Of a DNA stretch of 64,000 bases, positions 36,365 through 45,138 are shown piece after piece (the first letter of the stretch is position 1; every line of letters begins with the position of its first letter). Position numbers and translations under genes: made by a program. The notes beneath the pieces were generated by a model. That model did not search any database, was not told the origin of the DNA, and saw only the letters and a list, made by a program, of their open reading frames with translations. Origin of the DNA: Bin80 sp965261255 (GTDB lineage: Bacteria > Bacteroidota > Rhodothermia > Rhodothermales > Bin80); assembly GCA_965261255.1 (NCBI GenBank), contig CBDHCQ010000004.1, forward strand, positions 2,232,001-2,296,000, read 5' to 3'.

Positions 36365-36931
36365 GTGGAGGCACACGTAGCCATTAATACTCCTGAAGAA
36401 CTGCGTACGGCCTATAGTCCGCCTGCGCCAAGGGCCGAACTCAAGGTCTTGGATCACTTGGATATTCATTGCAGGAAGTTTATCGTACTCTCTCCGTTCT
36501 ACGTCATTACGTCAACACGCGCTGATGGCCGACCAGATGCCTCGCCACGTGGCGATCCACCGGGCTCATTGGCGCATGTTCCAGATGACAAGACATTGCT
36601 GTTGCCCGACCGACCGGGGAACCGTCAAGTAAACACATTGATGAATCTCGTTGAACGCCCTTATGTAGGCTTGCTCTTCTTCATACCCGGCTTCACCGAG
36701 ACGCTGCGCGTCAACGGGCAGGCGAAGATCTCCACCGATCCGTCCCTACGTGAGCCGCTTGCGATCAAGGGCAAGCTGCCTGTATCGGTCCTTGAGGTCA
36801 CAGTCGAGGAGGCATGCCTTCACTGCGCTAAAGCTCTGATTCGGGCGCGGCTCTGGGATTCGGAAGCCCAGATTGAGCAGTCATGCTATCCGACCTACGG
36901 ACAGGTATTGGCAGATCAGATCGCAGGGTAG
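36365..36931 (+). CDS. PPOX-class flavoprotein (MSMEG_1061-like)
   Basis: 188 residues from a GTG at 36365. The split-barrel FMN-binding fold of pyridoxamine-phosphate-oxidase-like proteins is seen in FIVLSPFYVITSTRADGRPD, SPRGDPPGSLAHVPDDKTLL, LPDRPGNRQVNTLMNLVERP and VGLLFFIPGFTETLRVNGQA. The order and the C-terminal EEACLHCAKALIRARLW fit the MSMEG_1061 FMN-dependent subgroup. The substrate is unknown. A lone gene in the island, probably acquired. Confidence 0.8.
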   Translation: MEAHVAINTPEELRTAYSPPAPRAELKVLDHLDIHCRKFIVLSPFYVITSTRADGRPDASPRGDPPGSLAHVPDDKTLLLPDRPGNRQVNTLMNLVERPYVGLLFFIPGFTETLRVNGQAKISTDPSLREPLAIKGKLPVSVLEVTVEEACLHCAKALIRARLWDSEAQIEQSCYPTYGQVLADQIAG

Positions 36932-37289
36932 GATGCCCGATAGATTGATGCTGGTGAGGCGGAAAGCGTCCGTGCTGAACTCGTTTGGGCCTATCTCGCG
37001 TTAGTCAGAAAATACTTATTTCGACAAGCTGACGGCTTCATGGTAATTGTTTGTGGACGTCTAAAGTATCACTTCAGAGCGAGGTTCTTGTGCGGAATAC
37101 AATCATGTCTATGCGCAATTGGTGAATCTTGCCGAATATGGAGTTTCCTAGAACCACAATCGTATATTTTCAACCTTTGCAATAAGGCATGGTCGCCTTG
37201 AATACGCTCAAACTTACAGAAAAAGCTCCATTCCCCCTTCCGACTCACACCAGTCCTAGAACTTCTAGGCGAGATTACTGTTGATCATG
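36932..37289. other. Intergenic, no gene seen
   Basis: About 360 bases between the PPOX gene and the ISL3 remnant. No motif-bearing frame was found; it is likely to include decayed parts of the same insertion sequence. Confidence 0.35.
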
Positions 37290-37742
37290 TTCACCGCTGA
37301 GGGGTGTGGAAGCATAAGAAGCTCAAATACAGTCGCTAGACGCTCTTGAAAAACGAATAGCATCAAGCGCAAAAACGAGACGACATTTTAAAAGCCATCC
37401 AGAGAACTGACTTTCAGGGCAACGTCGCCTAGCAGTTGCTAGCGGAGTTCAAGATGATCTTTGAATGCAAAGCATTGTCCGATGCTATGCAGTACTTCCA
37501 ACGCTGGCTTGAAAGTGTAGAATAAGCAGGGGCGAAGGAGATCCTGAAAGTGGCAGAGATGTTTGAACGACATCTCGCGGGCATGTGTAATGTACTTTAG
37601 CATAACAATCCAATGTCAGAGCTTACAATGGGATGATCCAAGAGGTCAAGAGATCGGCAGAGGGTCCAGAAAGTTTAAAAACTTCGGATCTGCATTTCTT
37701 TTCTTCTTCGGCGACCTAGACCTCTGCCCGCAATATTCACTG
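37290..37742 (+). pseudogene. ISL3-family transposase, C-terminal remnant
   Basis: Reading through stops and shifts, the plus strand gives WKHKKLKYSR, then a helix-rich part with LLAEFKMIFECKALSDAMQY, FQRWLE...EILKVAEMFERHLAG, and finally RGSRKFKNFGSAFLFFFGDL plus DLCPQ. These match in order the C-terminal third of ISL3 transposases (lysine-rich loop, E/W-rich helix, then R-GFRNF-x-NFR-x-AILFF). Several in-frame stops (for example TAA after LESVE) show it is dead. It sits between the PPOX gene and the nSTAND NTPase. Confidence 0.6.
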
Positions 37743-37910
37743 TAATACCTCTCAATACACAGCATACTTTAGGGCAAGCTATTATAGGCAAATCATTCAA
37801 CCGTTTTACCAGATTGCGGTAATTTGCGACGATTCTTTTCTACGGTAATCTTAAAAACGGAACCCGCTACCTTATACCGGAATTTCTCGTAGACGTTGGT
37901 AACATGGACC

Positions 37911-40295
37911 ATGATTGATCTCGAAAACCTCTCACCCATTGATTTTGAAGACCTCAGCCTTGACTTGGTAAAAGTCCTCACAGGCAATCGATTTGAAGCT
38001 TTCGGTCCCGGGCGTGATCGCGGAATTGATGGTCGTTTCGCGACTTCGTGTGGAAATACGATTATGCAGGCCAAACACTACCTTAAGTCCCCGTTTTCGT
38101 CTCTTCTGAGCACCATGCGCCATGAAGCAACAAAGGTTAAGAAGCTCAATCCTGTGCGCTACATCTTGTTCACATCGCATCCGTTGACACCGGACAAGAA
38201 GGATGACTTGTTGGATGCTCTGAGGGGAGTCCCAATTAAGGCTAATGACATTCTCGGCCGGGAAGACATAAAGGGATTGCTACGCAACCATCCCGATATA
38301 CACAAAGCTCACGTTAAGCTCTGGCTTTCTAGCACCACTGTACTTGAGCACTTATTGAATTCCGGTTTGGAAGCCTTTACAAAGATTACGCGTGAAGAAA
38401 TATTGAGCGAGCTTCGGGTCTATGTACAAAATCCGAGCTTCAACGATGCCATTGAGCAACTTGAGGAACACAACGTGCTGATAATTTCTGGACCGCCTGG
38501 CGTTGGAAAAACGACGCTTGCGCGAATTCTCAGCTATCAATATCTGAAAGACGGCTGGTGTTTCTATGCGATTCGTTCCCTGAATGAGGGGTTTAAAAAA
38601 GTGGATGACAACAAGCCAACGCTTTTCTTTTTTGATGACTTCTTGGGTGTAATTGAACTAGATCGCCAAGCCCTGAACCAAAATAGTTCGGAATTGGCTC
38701 TTTTCATCAAACGTATTCAGAACTCCAAAAATGCACGGTTCATACTGACATCACGGGCACACATTTTTGAAGAAGCTTCGTTGGTATCTGATCGAGTCTC
38801 TGAATCCCACGTTCAGATGACGAAATTCATCCTTAGTTTGGATCAGTATACGAGACGTATAAGGGCACATATCCTACTTAATCACTTGGCTGCATCCGAT
38901 CTAACAGAACTGCACTTTTCAGAGTTACTCAAAGATGATTGGATCGAAAGGATCGTTGACCACGAGAACTATAGTCCACGTGTTGTCTCAATGGTCACGA
39001 GTAATAGAGTCAATCAAGTCATTCCAAGAGATTTTCCCAGGGATATCCTCGATGCACTTGACAGCCCGGACCGCATTTGGGAAAAACCATATAGGGCACT
39101 CAGCAGTCGATGTCGCCACATACTGCTCGCCTTGTTTTTCAGTAACGAACGAGGTGAAACGATCACAAATCTGCGAGTCAATTTCGGCGGGTTACATGAG
39201 ATCCTGTGCAAAAAATACAATCACTCATTCGGTCCAAATGACTTCGAGGATGCGTTAGAGACATTGGAGTCTGGCTTTATATCCATTTCTGGTGATACAG
39301 TCCAATTTGTGAATCCGGCTGTTCGTGATTTTATGAAGATGGACCTAAACACTCCAGAACCTCTTTTACATCTTCCGGCTGCAGCTAAGCGCGCCGACTG
39401 GGCTCAACGTTTGTGGAAACACGGTACGAATGTGTTGAGTCAACGAGATCTTCGAAAATTCTCTGAATCATTTATTGAGTTCGCCGGAAGGATCGATCAT
39501 TATCCTACGTTTAAGAGGGTCAATTATCATCCTGCGTTTAAGAGGGGCGATCATTATCCCCCGATTAAAATAACTTCAAGAGACGATCTTCCTTTAGGAC
39601 AAAGGGTTGAATTCCTAGTTTCACTCGCAAAAGAGAGTGGAAAGCGGCAGTTTCTGCGGGCGGCGTCGTCAATGATTAAGGCGGGGCGGCTAGATCTTGT
39701 TCCCGACAAAGATGCCCATTCACTGTCGATTGTCCATAAGGTGATTCGAGACTCGGCCGGCATAGACTCAGCGCAAGGTGCACAACTACTCGAACAGATT
39801 GAGGACCTGCTTGCAACTGTTATAGAGAACCGCTTAGCTCCAGAAGGCCTAATTTCTGTGCTTAATGCCGTGAATAAACATTTTGGATATGTCGTGCCGT
39901 CGTCAATTACACAAGCTATTGAAAGTGCCGTGTGTAATGGGGAGGAATATACTCCTGACGTTATTCAGGATTTAGACACATCACAGGAATTGAGAGATCA
40001 CCTTGAAATACTGGAACGCATAGAGTACCTCTCTGGACTGGACCTATCACAAGCTCGGGATGCTGCAGCTGAAAAGATGACTGAATGTGAAGACCGCGAA
40101 TTTTACGAATATCAGATGTATGACTCAGAGAACATTTCCGTCCATCCCAGTTCGGAAAAGGACGCTTATCAAATGCATGGCTCAAGGAACGTTTCCGTCC
40201 ATCCTAGATCAGAAAATGACATTTTCGATGACCGAAAACTGAATAGCATGTTCCAGACCCTGATTCAAAACAATTCTGTGCCCAACCAGTCGTGA
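37911..40295 (+). CDS. Mrr-type nuclease / nSTAND3-like NTPase
   Basis: About 794 residues from ATG 37911 (a TTG at 37896 lies five codons earlier). Residues 1-110 are a restriction-endonuclease-like Mrr domain: GRDRGIDGRF (D40) and IMQAKHY (Q53-x-K55). The NTPase P-loop GPPGVGKTTLARIL is at 194-207, Walker B TLFFFDDFLGV near 240, and FILTSRAHIFEEA is the sensor-like strand, the pattern of nSTAND3 proteins. A long helical C-terminal half follows with two sets of short internal repeats. STAND NTPases with nuclease effectors are often phage sensors that kill or arrest the cell, so defence is the likely role. Block 3 of the island; flanked by an ISL3 remnant. Confidence 0.72.
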   Translation: MIDLENLSPIDFEDLSLDLVKVLTGNRFEAFGPGRDRGIDGRFATSCGNTIMQAKHYLKSPFSSLLSTMRHEATKVKKLNPVRYILFTSHPLTPDKKDDLLDALRGVPIKANDILGREDIKGLLRNHPDIHKAHVKLWLSSTTVLEHLLNSGLEAFTKITREEILSELRVYVQNPSFNDAIEQLEEHNVLIISGPPGVGKTTLARILSYQYLKDGWCFYAIRSLNEGFKKVDDNKPTLFFFDDFLGVIELDRQALNQNSSELALFIKRIQNSKNARFILTSRAHIFEEASLVSDRVSESHVQMTKFILSLDQYTRRIRAHILLNHLAASDLTELHFSELLKDDWIERIVDHENYSPRVVSMVTSNRVNQVIPRDFPRDILDALDSPDRIWEKPYRALSSRCRHILLALFFSNERGETITNLRVNFGGLHEILCKKYNHSFGPNDFEDALETLESGFISISGDTVQFVNPAVRDFMKMDLNTPEPLLHLPAAAKRADWAQRLWKHGTNVLSQRDLRKFSESFIEFAGRIDHYPTFKRVNYHPAFKRGDHYPPIKITSRDDLPLGQRVEFLVSLAKESGKRQFLRAASSMIKAGRLDLVPDKDAHSLSIVHKVIRDSAGIDSAQGAQLLEQIEDLLATVIENRLAPEGLISVLNAVNKHFGYVVPSSITQAIESAVCNGEEYTPDVIQDLDTSQELRDHLEILERIEYLSGLDLSQARDAAAEKMTECEDREFYEYQMYDSENISVHPSSEKDAYQMHGSRNVSVHPRSENDIFDDRKLNSMFQTLIQNNSVPNQS
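39495..39575 (+). repeat. 27-bp tandem repeats inside the nSTAND gene
   Basis: Three 27-bp units (39495-39521, 39522-39548, 39549-39575) encode DHYPTFKRV, NYHPAFKRG and DHYPPIKIT. The first two are close at the DNA level; the third is truncated in similarity. In frame, so copy number could change without breaking the gene. Confidence 0.75.
40110..40223 (+). repeat. 57-bp tandem repeat near the nSTAND C-terminus
   Basis: Two 57-bp units (40110-40166, 40167-40223) encode YQMYDSENISVHPSSEKDA and YQMHGSRNVSVHPRSENDI. They are in frame and lie just before the stop, in a region likely to be an exposed tail. Confidence 0.8.
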
Positions 40296-40623
40296 CCACG
40301 CGTAACGTATCATCCAAGATAGAATTCTCTTTCCTGATTTCAGCCATGATGTCATCCACAGTGCCATCTCACTTCACAGCTGGTCACCGTGCGGCCTAGA
40401 TCTTGGAAAGCGATCTCAAAAAGTTTCGGACCTGCTGGCGATCGCGTTGCATTCAATCAGAAATCCTTCGTTGATGCTTCTGATCACATCATTTTCATCT
40501 ACGGCTACTCGTCCTGGCAGCAACTCTCCCTTCCAAAATATGTGATCACATCATGTGCTACAGGTAGCATTTCCAGTACATCGACATCTTCAAGTGTCCT
40601 GCTTCCATGCTCAATTGCATTCC

Positions 40624-40905
40624 TTATGTTTGGGTGTCATCAGTGATATAGCTCTTTCTAGGTTTTTGCATGAACATAACAACTATCTCCTGGCTCATTC
40701 GTGTCCTAAGTGTTTCTGGATCGCTACGGCCCCCTCTCTCAGATAATTCAATTACATTTTTTTTCAACCAGTTCTTGAATCCTTCGTCATCTAGTATTTC
40801 TTTTTTCGGCTCTACCGCAATCCGTGTGGGGTGATTAAATTGGGTTTCATCAATCACTCCATCATTGAATTCAGTTAAGCATCGTGTATACGATACAGGG
40901 GGCAC
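40624..40905 (-). CDS. Uncharacterised 93-codon ORF sharing repeat E
   Basis: Minus-strand frame from GTG 40905 to the stop at 40624. The N-terminal PPVSYTRCLTEFNDGVIDE is shared with the coding-like repeat E1 at 33975-34033, and the two differ mainly at silent positions, which supports real coding. The rest (DDEGFKNWLKKNVIELSERG and a basic C-terminus) matches no family I know. It may be a full small gene or the end of a longer lost one. Confidence 0.4.
   Translation of the reverse strand: MPPVSYTRCLTEFNDGVIDETQFNHPTRIAVEPKKEILDDEGFKNWLKKNVIELSERGGRSDPETLRTRMSQEIVVMFMQKPRKSYITDDTQT
40840..40903. repeat. Short repeat E2 (partner at 33975-34033)
   Basis: The stretch with TTTCATCAATCACTCCATC, ATTGAATTCAGTTAAGCATCG and ATACGATACAGGGGGC matches E1. 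The two copies lie at the left edge of the acyltransferase gene and to the right of the nSTAND gene. Confidence 0.65.
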
Positions 40906-41280
40906 TGTTTTCCCGAGACCGGAGAGCCAGGGACGTTTTATGATTCATCAGAAGCGCGGACTTAGCGCCACTTAGATCATATTGAATTCAAGTATTTTGT
41001 CCATTTTCGGCTCCCTGGATCAAGTCTTCCGTGGACGATTAGGACGCCTTGGGTGCAGGCCTCAAATTGGTTTAAGGATGCGTTTGAGTGCCGGACAATT
41101 AATTTTCGGACAGCGACCAAGAACCAGATGAAGATGGCGAAGCTATTTCGTGCAAGTTTGACACGGCCAATCGGATCATGCATCGCAGTGTAGCACGTGG
41201 GATGAAGCGGAGATCACTAGACGATATTGTGCATGCGAGCATAGTAGAATCTTCTGTCAAGATTAATCTTTAACCCCATA
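40906..41280. other. Intergenic, no gene seen
   Basis: About 375 bases between the 93-codon ORF and the antitoxin operator. A 68-codon minus frame (40977-41183) has no recognisable motif. Nothing else is supported. Confidence 0.35.
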
Positions 41281-41313
41281 TTCCTTACATTTTGCTTTAC
41301 CAAAAGTAAGGAA
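41281..41313 (+). promoter_or_regulatory. Inverted-repeat operator upstream of the antitoxin gene
   Basis: TTCCTTAC (41281-41288) and GTAAGGAA (41306-41313) are exact inverse repeats, and inside them TTTTG (41290-41294) pairs with CAAAA (41301-41305), so the arms run 13 bp with one bulged base. The right arm holds the AAGGAAG ribosome site 5 bp before the ATG at 41319. Autoregulation by the AbrB-type antitoxin is the usual arrangement; a translational block by the hairpin is also possible. Confidence 0.55.
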
Positions 41314-41318
41314 GCGCC

Positions 41319-41570
41319 ATGGCCACCACAAGTATTTCATCGAGAGGCCAATTGACCCTGCCTGAAGAGATTCGCGTCGCCTTGGGGCTCAGCCCCTGTG
41401 ATTGGGGCGATTTTGTTAGGATGGAAGACGGTAACTATGCGGTGCTAGCCACGACGCATTCAGTCCAGACACTAAAAGGTTTATTGCGCCGTCCAAAGCA
41501 AAAACCTGTTTCGATTGAGAATATGAATCAAGCGATAGCCCAGGGCGCGGCGGACTGTGATTGGCCTTGA
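41319..41570 (+). CDS. AbrB/MazE-type antitoxin
   Basis: 83 residues. The swapped-hairpin DNA-binding fold is seen in SISSRGQLTLPEEIRVALGL, the standard start of AbrB/SpoVT/VapB antitoxins. An acidic/basic C-terminal tail (LRRPKQKPVSIENMNQAIAQ) would wrap the toxin. It overlaps the PIN gene by 14 bp. An inverted repeat sits just upstream. The turn SPCDWGDFVRMEDG carries an unusual insert compared with the common GD-x-V/I-x-F pattern. Confidence 0.8.
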   Translation: MATTSISSRGQLTLPEEIRVALGLSPCDWGDFVRMEDGNYAVLATTHSVQTLKGLLRRPKQKPVSIENMNQAIAQGAADCDWP

Positions 41571-41952
41571 TACAAATGTTCTGGTGTGCTACCTCGTTCA
41601 GTATGATGAGGCACAAAGTTCCATTTCGTTTAAAATCATAGATGGGCTCACCCGGGATAATCCGGGCTTTATCAGTTCTGTAGTCTTGGCTAAGACAAGT
41701 AGGGTGCTGGGCAGCTCATATAAATTGGGTCGCGAAGAAATTGGCGAAATGGTTGAAGCGCTGCTGCGCTCGAATAATCTCGTCTCTAAGAATACCGAAG
41801 CAAATTACTGTGCCTTGGCGGTCTGTCGTGATGGATCTTCGGTTGATATCGCCTACACATTGAATGCTGAAACGGCAAAACTGTCAGGTGCACGGAAAAC
41901 GGTCACGTTTGATCCGAAACGCGTGCGAAGGCGGTACGCGTTTGCTCAATAG
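41557..41952 (+). CDS. PIN-domain toxin (VapC-like), probably inactive
   Basis: 131 residues from a GTG at 41557, overlapping the antitoxin. The first PIN strand GLDTNVLVCYLVQYDEAQ keeps the first Asp. The second acidic site, normally E in a CELVWVL-type helix, reads LAKTSRVL, so Glu is replaced. The third region, usually ADF-x-DALI, reads SSVDIAYTLN with only one Asp. The final RKTVTFDPKR is normal. VapC enzymes are Mg-dependent RNases using these acids, so this copy is likely dead while the antitoxin may still act. Confidence 0.7.
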   Translation: MIGLDTNVLVCYLVQYDEAQSSISFKIIDGLTRDNPGFISSVVLAKTSRVLGSSYKLGREEIGEMVEALLRSNNLVSKNTEANYCALAVCRDGSSVDIAYTLNAETAKLSGARKTVTFDPKRVRRRYAFAQ

Positions 41953-42009
41953 CGCGTGGACCCGTGAGAATGCTCTTATGTTCACTGACGGGCAAAAAGC
42001 TGCCTACAA

Positions 42010-42117
42010 CCAAGATCCTCACTACACCGGTATGACTCCCGCGGACAGTTGAACGGATACACAAATCTTCGAACACTATTCTCCATTATGCCTGAACTTC
42101 AACGATTCATGTCATGG
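42010..42117 (+). repeat. sppA-flank repeat, copy D (distal flank only)
   Basis: It contains CCTCACTACACCGGTATGAC, TCCCGCGGACAGTTG, CGGATACACAAATCTTCG, AACACTATTCTCC and ATTCATGTCAT. These match in order the downstream part of copy A (CGCTGTATCACTGG to GATTCATGTTAT) and copy C (CTCACTACACCGCAAGGAC to CACTATTCTCCGG). The sppA coding part is missing. It abuts the hsdR stop at 42118. Confidence 0.7.
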
Positions 42118-45100
42118 TCAGACTAGATTGAAGAAGCGCTCAAAGAATTTTTCAAGCTTATCAAGTACCGCGTACTTCTTCACGGCATGGTCGTTATAAC
42201 GACTGAATCTTGAGGTTGGCGGCAGGATCTTTGTGATGGCAGTTCCAGCTACCGGGATGGCGCCTATTCGGAACGCGTCCTCCATAAACGCTCTCGTTTT
42301 AGAGGCATCTAGGCACTCCTCCACGATGATTTGGTTAAGTTCTTCGCGCTTCTTGCTCTCAATGAAATTCACCCATGCTGTATCTATTTCGGTTTTCGTT
42401 GATACAGAATCAACAAACTGGTCAATGAGGTCCTTTTTGCTACGCAAACTTGGGCTCGCATTAATCTCGCGTTCAATTGTATGTCGAACTATCTTGTCTG
42501 CACTTCCGCCTTTTTGCTCCAAGTACTTTCCGACCAGCATCAGGATGTGATCCACATTGATTTCAACGGACTTGATCAATTCAATCTCAAACACCAGATC
42601 ATCATTGATCAACTCTTTTTCAATCTCCCGTGTCTTGCGATACTCGGCATAAAGATCGAGATACAGACTCTGGTAGTCCTGGAAAGCACGATCGTCTAGG
42701 ACCTGATTGTCCGCGAAGTCGTCGAATGCCGTGAGAATATTTTTAAGCCGAAGGATCGCTCCAAAGAGTTCGATAAATTTCTTTTTTGCAGCTTCACCGA
42801 CAGGAGTCTCATTACGCGGAAAGTCGTCCACGAGCTTCGCAATCCGACCTGTATACTCGTCATAGTATTCGGCATAAGGCTTTAGCAGAACGATGCCCTT
42901 TGCATCCTTGTTGCCGAATAGAGCGAGGGCGTCATTGGTTGCTTGTTCGAGATCTCGGAAGGACACGATGTTACCATAGGTCTTGACCGAATTGAGGATT
43001 CGATTTGTGCGCGAGTAGGCTTGAATCAGGCCGTGAGCGCGCAGGTTTTTATCAACCCACAAAGTATTGAGCGTTGTGGCATCAAAGCCTGTCAGAAACA
43101 TATTGACTACGATGACCAGATCCAACTCACGCTTCTTGAGACGCTGCGATACATCCTTATAGTAATTTTGAAATTTCTCGGACGAAGTGTCAAAATTCGT
43201 AGCAAACAAGTTGTTATAGTCTTGAATAGCAGATTCGAGAAAATCGCGCGAATTTTGATCCAGCCTACTGGTCTTAAAACCTTCCTCGTCCAGCAAACCA
43301 TCAAATTCTTCCTCGTTGGCAGCAAAGCTGTAGATCAAGCCAATCTTGAGTTGCTGTTCGGAAGGAAATGCTCTTTGTTGTTTGCCAAATTCTGCGTAAT
43401 ACTTTTTTGCCGCGTTGATGGAAGCGGTGGCGAACAAAGCATTGAACCCTTGTACCTGCCTAGTCAAATGATAGTAGCCAGAACTGGAATTGCGTTTGGT
43501 CTTTTGGTCAAAATGCTCCCGGATATATCTTACAACCTGCGCAACCCTTTTCGGGGCTAACAAGGCCTGTTCCGTGGCAATAGCAGAGACCTTTTTGTCC
43601 TCAATGTCCAGTGAGGACCTGATGGTGTTGATATAATCTATCCGGAAGGGCAGCACATTCTTGTCGTTGATCGCATCGACAATCGTGTAGGTGTGCAGTC
43701 TATCCCCAAATACCTGTTCGGTCGTACGGCTTCGTGGGTCCCCATGAGTACTAGCGTTTCCGGCAAAGATTGGGGTACCAGTGAAGCCGAACAAATGGTA
43801 GCGCTTGAAGGCCCGGGTAATATCCGCATGCATGTCACCGAACTGGCTGCGATGGCACTCGTCAAAGATTACCACCAAACGCAGTCCATAGACTGGGTGC
43901 TTCCCGTTTTTAGTCACGAAGCGGCTAAGCTTCTGGATGGTGGTGATGATGATGCGAGCATTCGGGTCTTCCAGTTGTTTTTTCAATACTTTCGTTGACG
44001 TATTGGAATTGGCTGCCCCTTTCTCAAATCGGTCATATTCACGCATGGTCTGGTAATCAAGGTCCTTGCGATCAACCACGAACAATACCTTATCTATTTC
44101 TGGTAAATCCCTTGCCAATTGCGCTGCTTTGAAACTGGTCAATGTCTTGCCACTGCCAGTGGTATGCCAGATATAGCCCCCCGCGGTTGTTCTGCCGAGT
44201 TTTCGAAGATTCGTATCGGTCTGGATACGTTGCAGGATTTGCTCAGTCGCCACGATCTGATAGGGTCGCATGACCAAGAGCTTACATTCGGCATCAAACA
44301 CGCAATACCGGATCAAGATGTTCAATAAGGTGTGTTTGGCAAAGAAAGTCTCGGTGAAGCCGATTAGATCTCCAATACGCCGGTTCTTCGCGTCGGCCCA
44401 CCAAGTGGTAAAGGAAAAACTGTTGGATGTCTTGGTACGTGAACGTTTGTGGCGCTCAGCCAGATGCCCATCGCGAACTGTATTGCTGTAGTACTTAGTC
44501 AAGGTGCCGTTGCTGATGACAAACAACTGCACATACTCAAATAATCCACTACCGGCCCAAAAGCTATCGCGCTGATAACGATTGATCTGGTTGAAGGCCT
44601 CTCGGATGTCTACGCCCCGACGCTTGAGTTCCACATGCACCAGCGGCAGGCCATTGACCAGAACAGTTACATCGTAGCGATGGGGACGTTTCCCCCCTGC
44701 CTCGTACTGATTAATAACCTGCAAAGTGTTGTTATGGATCCGCTTCTTATCAATGAGATAAACATTCTTGAATGTGCTGTTGTCGCGCGTGAGCACCTGA
44801 ACATGGTCCTCTTGAATGCGTGCAGTCTTCTCTTTTATACTGTCATTGGCACGCGCAATACTGGTCGAAAAAAATCGTTCCCATTCTGCATCGGAAAATT
44901 CGAATTTATTCAAGTTCTCCAGTTGCCGACGCAGATTGACGATTAAATCTGACTCGGAGGAAACAGAAAGGTACTCGTATGCCTGCGATGTAAGTTGCCG
45001 GATGAACTTCTTTTCCAATTCTGCTTCGGACTGGTAGGAGGTCTCCCGAACCCTGTCGTGCTCAAATTCGGCAACAACGGTGCTTTCGCTGGATAGCGCA

Positions 45101-45138
45101 ACCGGCCCAAAATGCCGAGGCTTGAAGTTTTCACTCAT
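42118..45138 (-). CDS. hsdR: Type I restriction enzyme R subunit
   Basis: 1006 residues. The N-terminal nuclease has VLVNGLPLVHVELKRRG (E-x-K of PD-ExK). SF2 translocase motifs follow: WHTTGSGKTLTSFKAAQLAR (Walker A), FDECHRSQFG (DEAD-like box), HLFGFTGTPIFAGN and later LVIVVNMFLTGFDATTLNTL. The C-terminal helical part binds the MTase core. Length fits the EcoR124 (type IC) group. Its ATG overlaps the hsdS stop (ATGA). Confidence 0.95.
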   Translation of the reverse strand: MSENFKPRHFGPVALSSESTVVAEFEHDRVRETSYQSEAELEKKFIRQLTSQAYEYLSVSSESDLIVNLRRQLENLNKFEFSDAEWERFFSTSIARANDSIKEKTARIQEDHVQVLTRDNSTFKNVYLIDKKRIHNNTLQVINQYEAGGKRPHRYDVTVLVNGLPLVHVELKRRGVDIREAFNQINRYQRDSFWAGSGLFEYVQLFVISNGTLTKYYSNTVRDGHLAERHKRSRTKTSNSFSFTTWWADAKNRRIGDLIGFTETFFAKHTLLNILIRYCVFDAECKLLVMRPYQIVATEQILQRIQTDTNLRKLGRTTAGGYIWHTTGSGKTLTSFKAAQLARDLPEIDKVLFVVDRKDLDYQTMREYDRFEKGAANSNTSTKVLKKQLEDPNARIIITTIQKLSRFVTKNGKHPVYGLRLVVIFDECHRSQFGDMHADITRAFKRYHLFGFTGTPIFAGNASTHGDPRSRTTEQVFGDRLHTYTIVDAINDKNVLPFRIDYINTIRSSLDIEDKKVSAIATEQALLAPKRVAQVVRYIREHFDQKTKRNSSSGYYHLTRQVQGFNALFATASINAAKKYYAEFGKQQRAFPSEQQLKIGLIYSFAANEEEFDGLLDEEGFKTSRLDQNSRDFLESAIQDYNNLFATNFDTSSEKFQNYYKDVSQRLKKRELDLVIVVNMFLTGFDATTLNTLWVDKNLRAHGLIQAYSRTNRILNSVKTYGNIVSFRDLEQATNDALALFGNKDAKGIVLLKPYAEYYDEYTGRIAKLVDDFPRNETPVGEAAKKKFIELFGAILRLKNILTAFDDFADNQVLDDRAFQDYQSLYLDLYAEYRKTREIEKELINDDLVFEIELIKSVEINVDHILMLVGKYLEQKGGSADKIVRHTIEREINASPSLRSKKDLIDQFVDSVSTKTEIDTAWVNFIESKKREELNQIIVEECLDASKTRAFMEDAFRIGAIPVAGTAITKILPPTSRFSRYNDHAVKKYAVLDKLEKFFERFFNLV

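Noticed and set aside
40389..40646. 85-codon plus frame after the nSTAND gene
   Set aside because: No motif and overlaps the better supported minus frame sharing repeat E.
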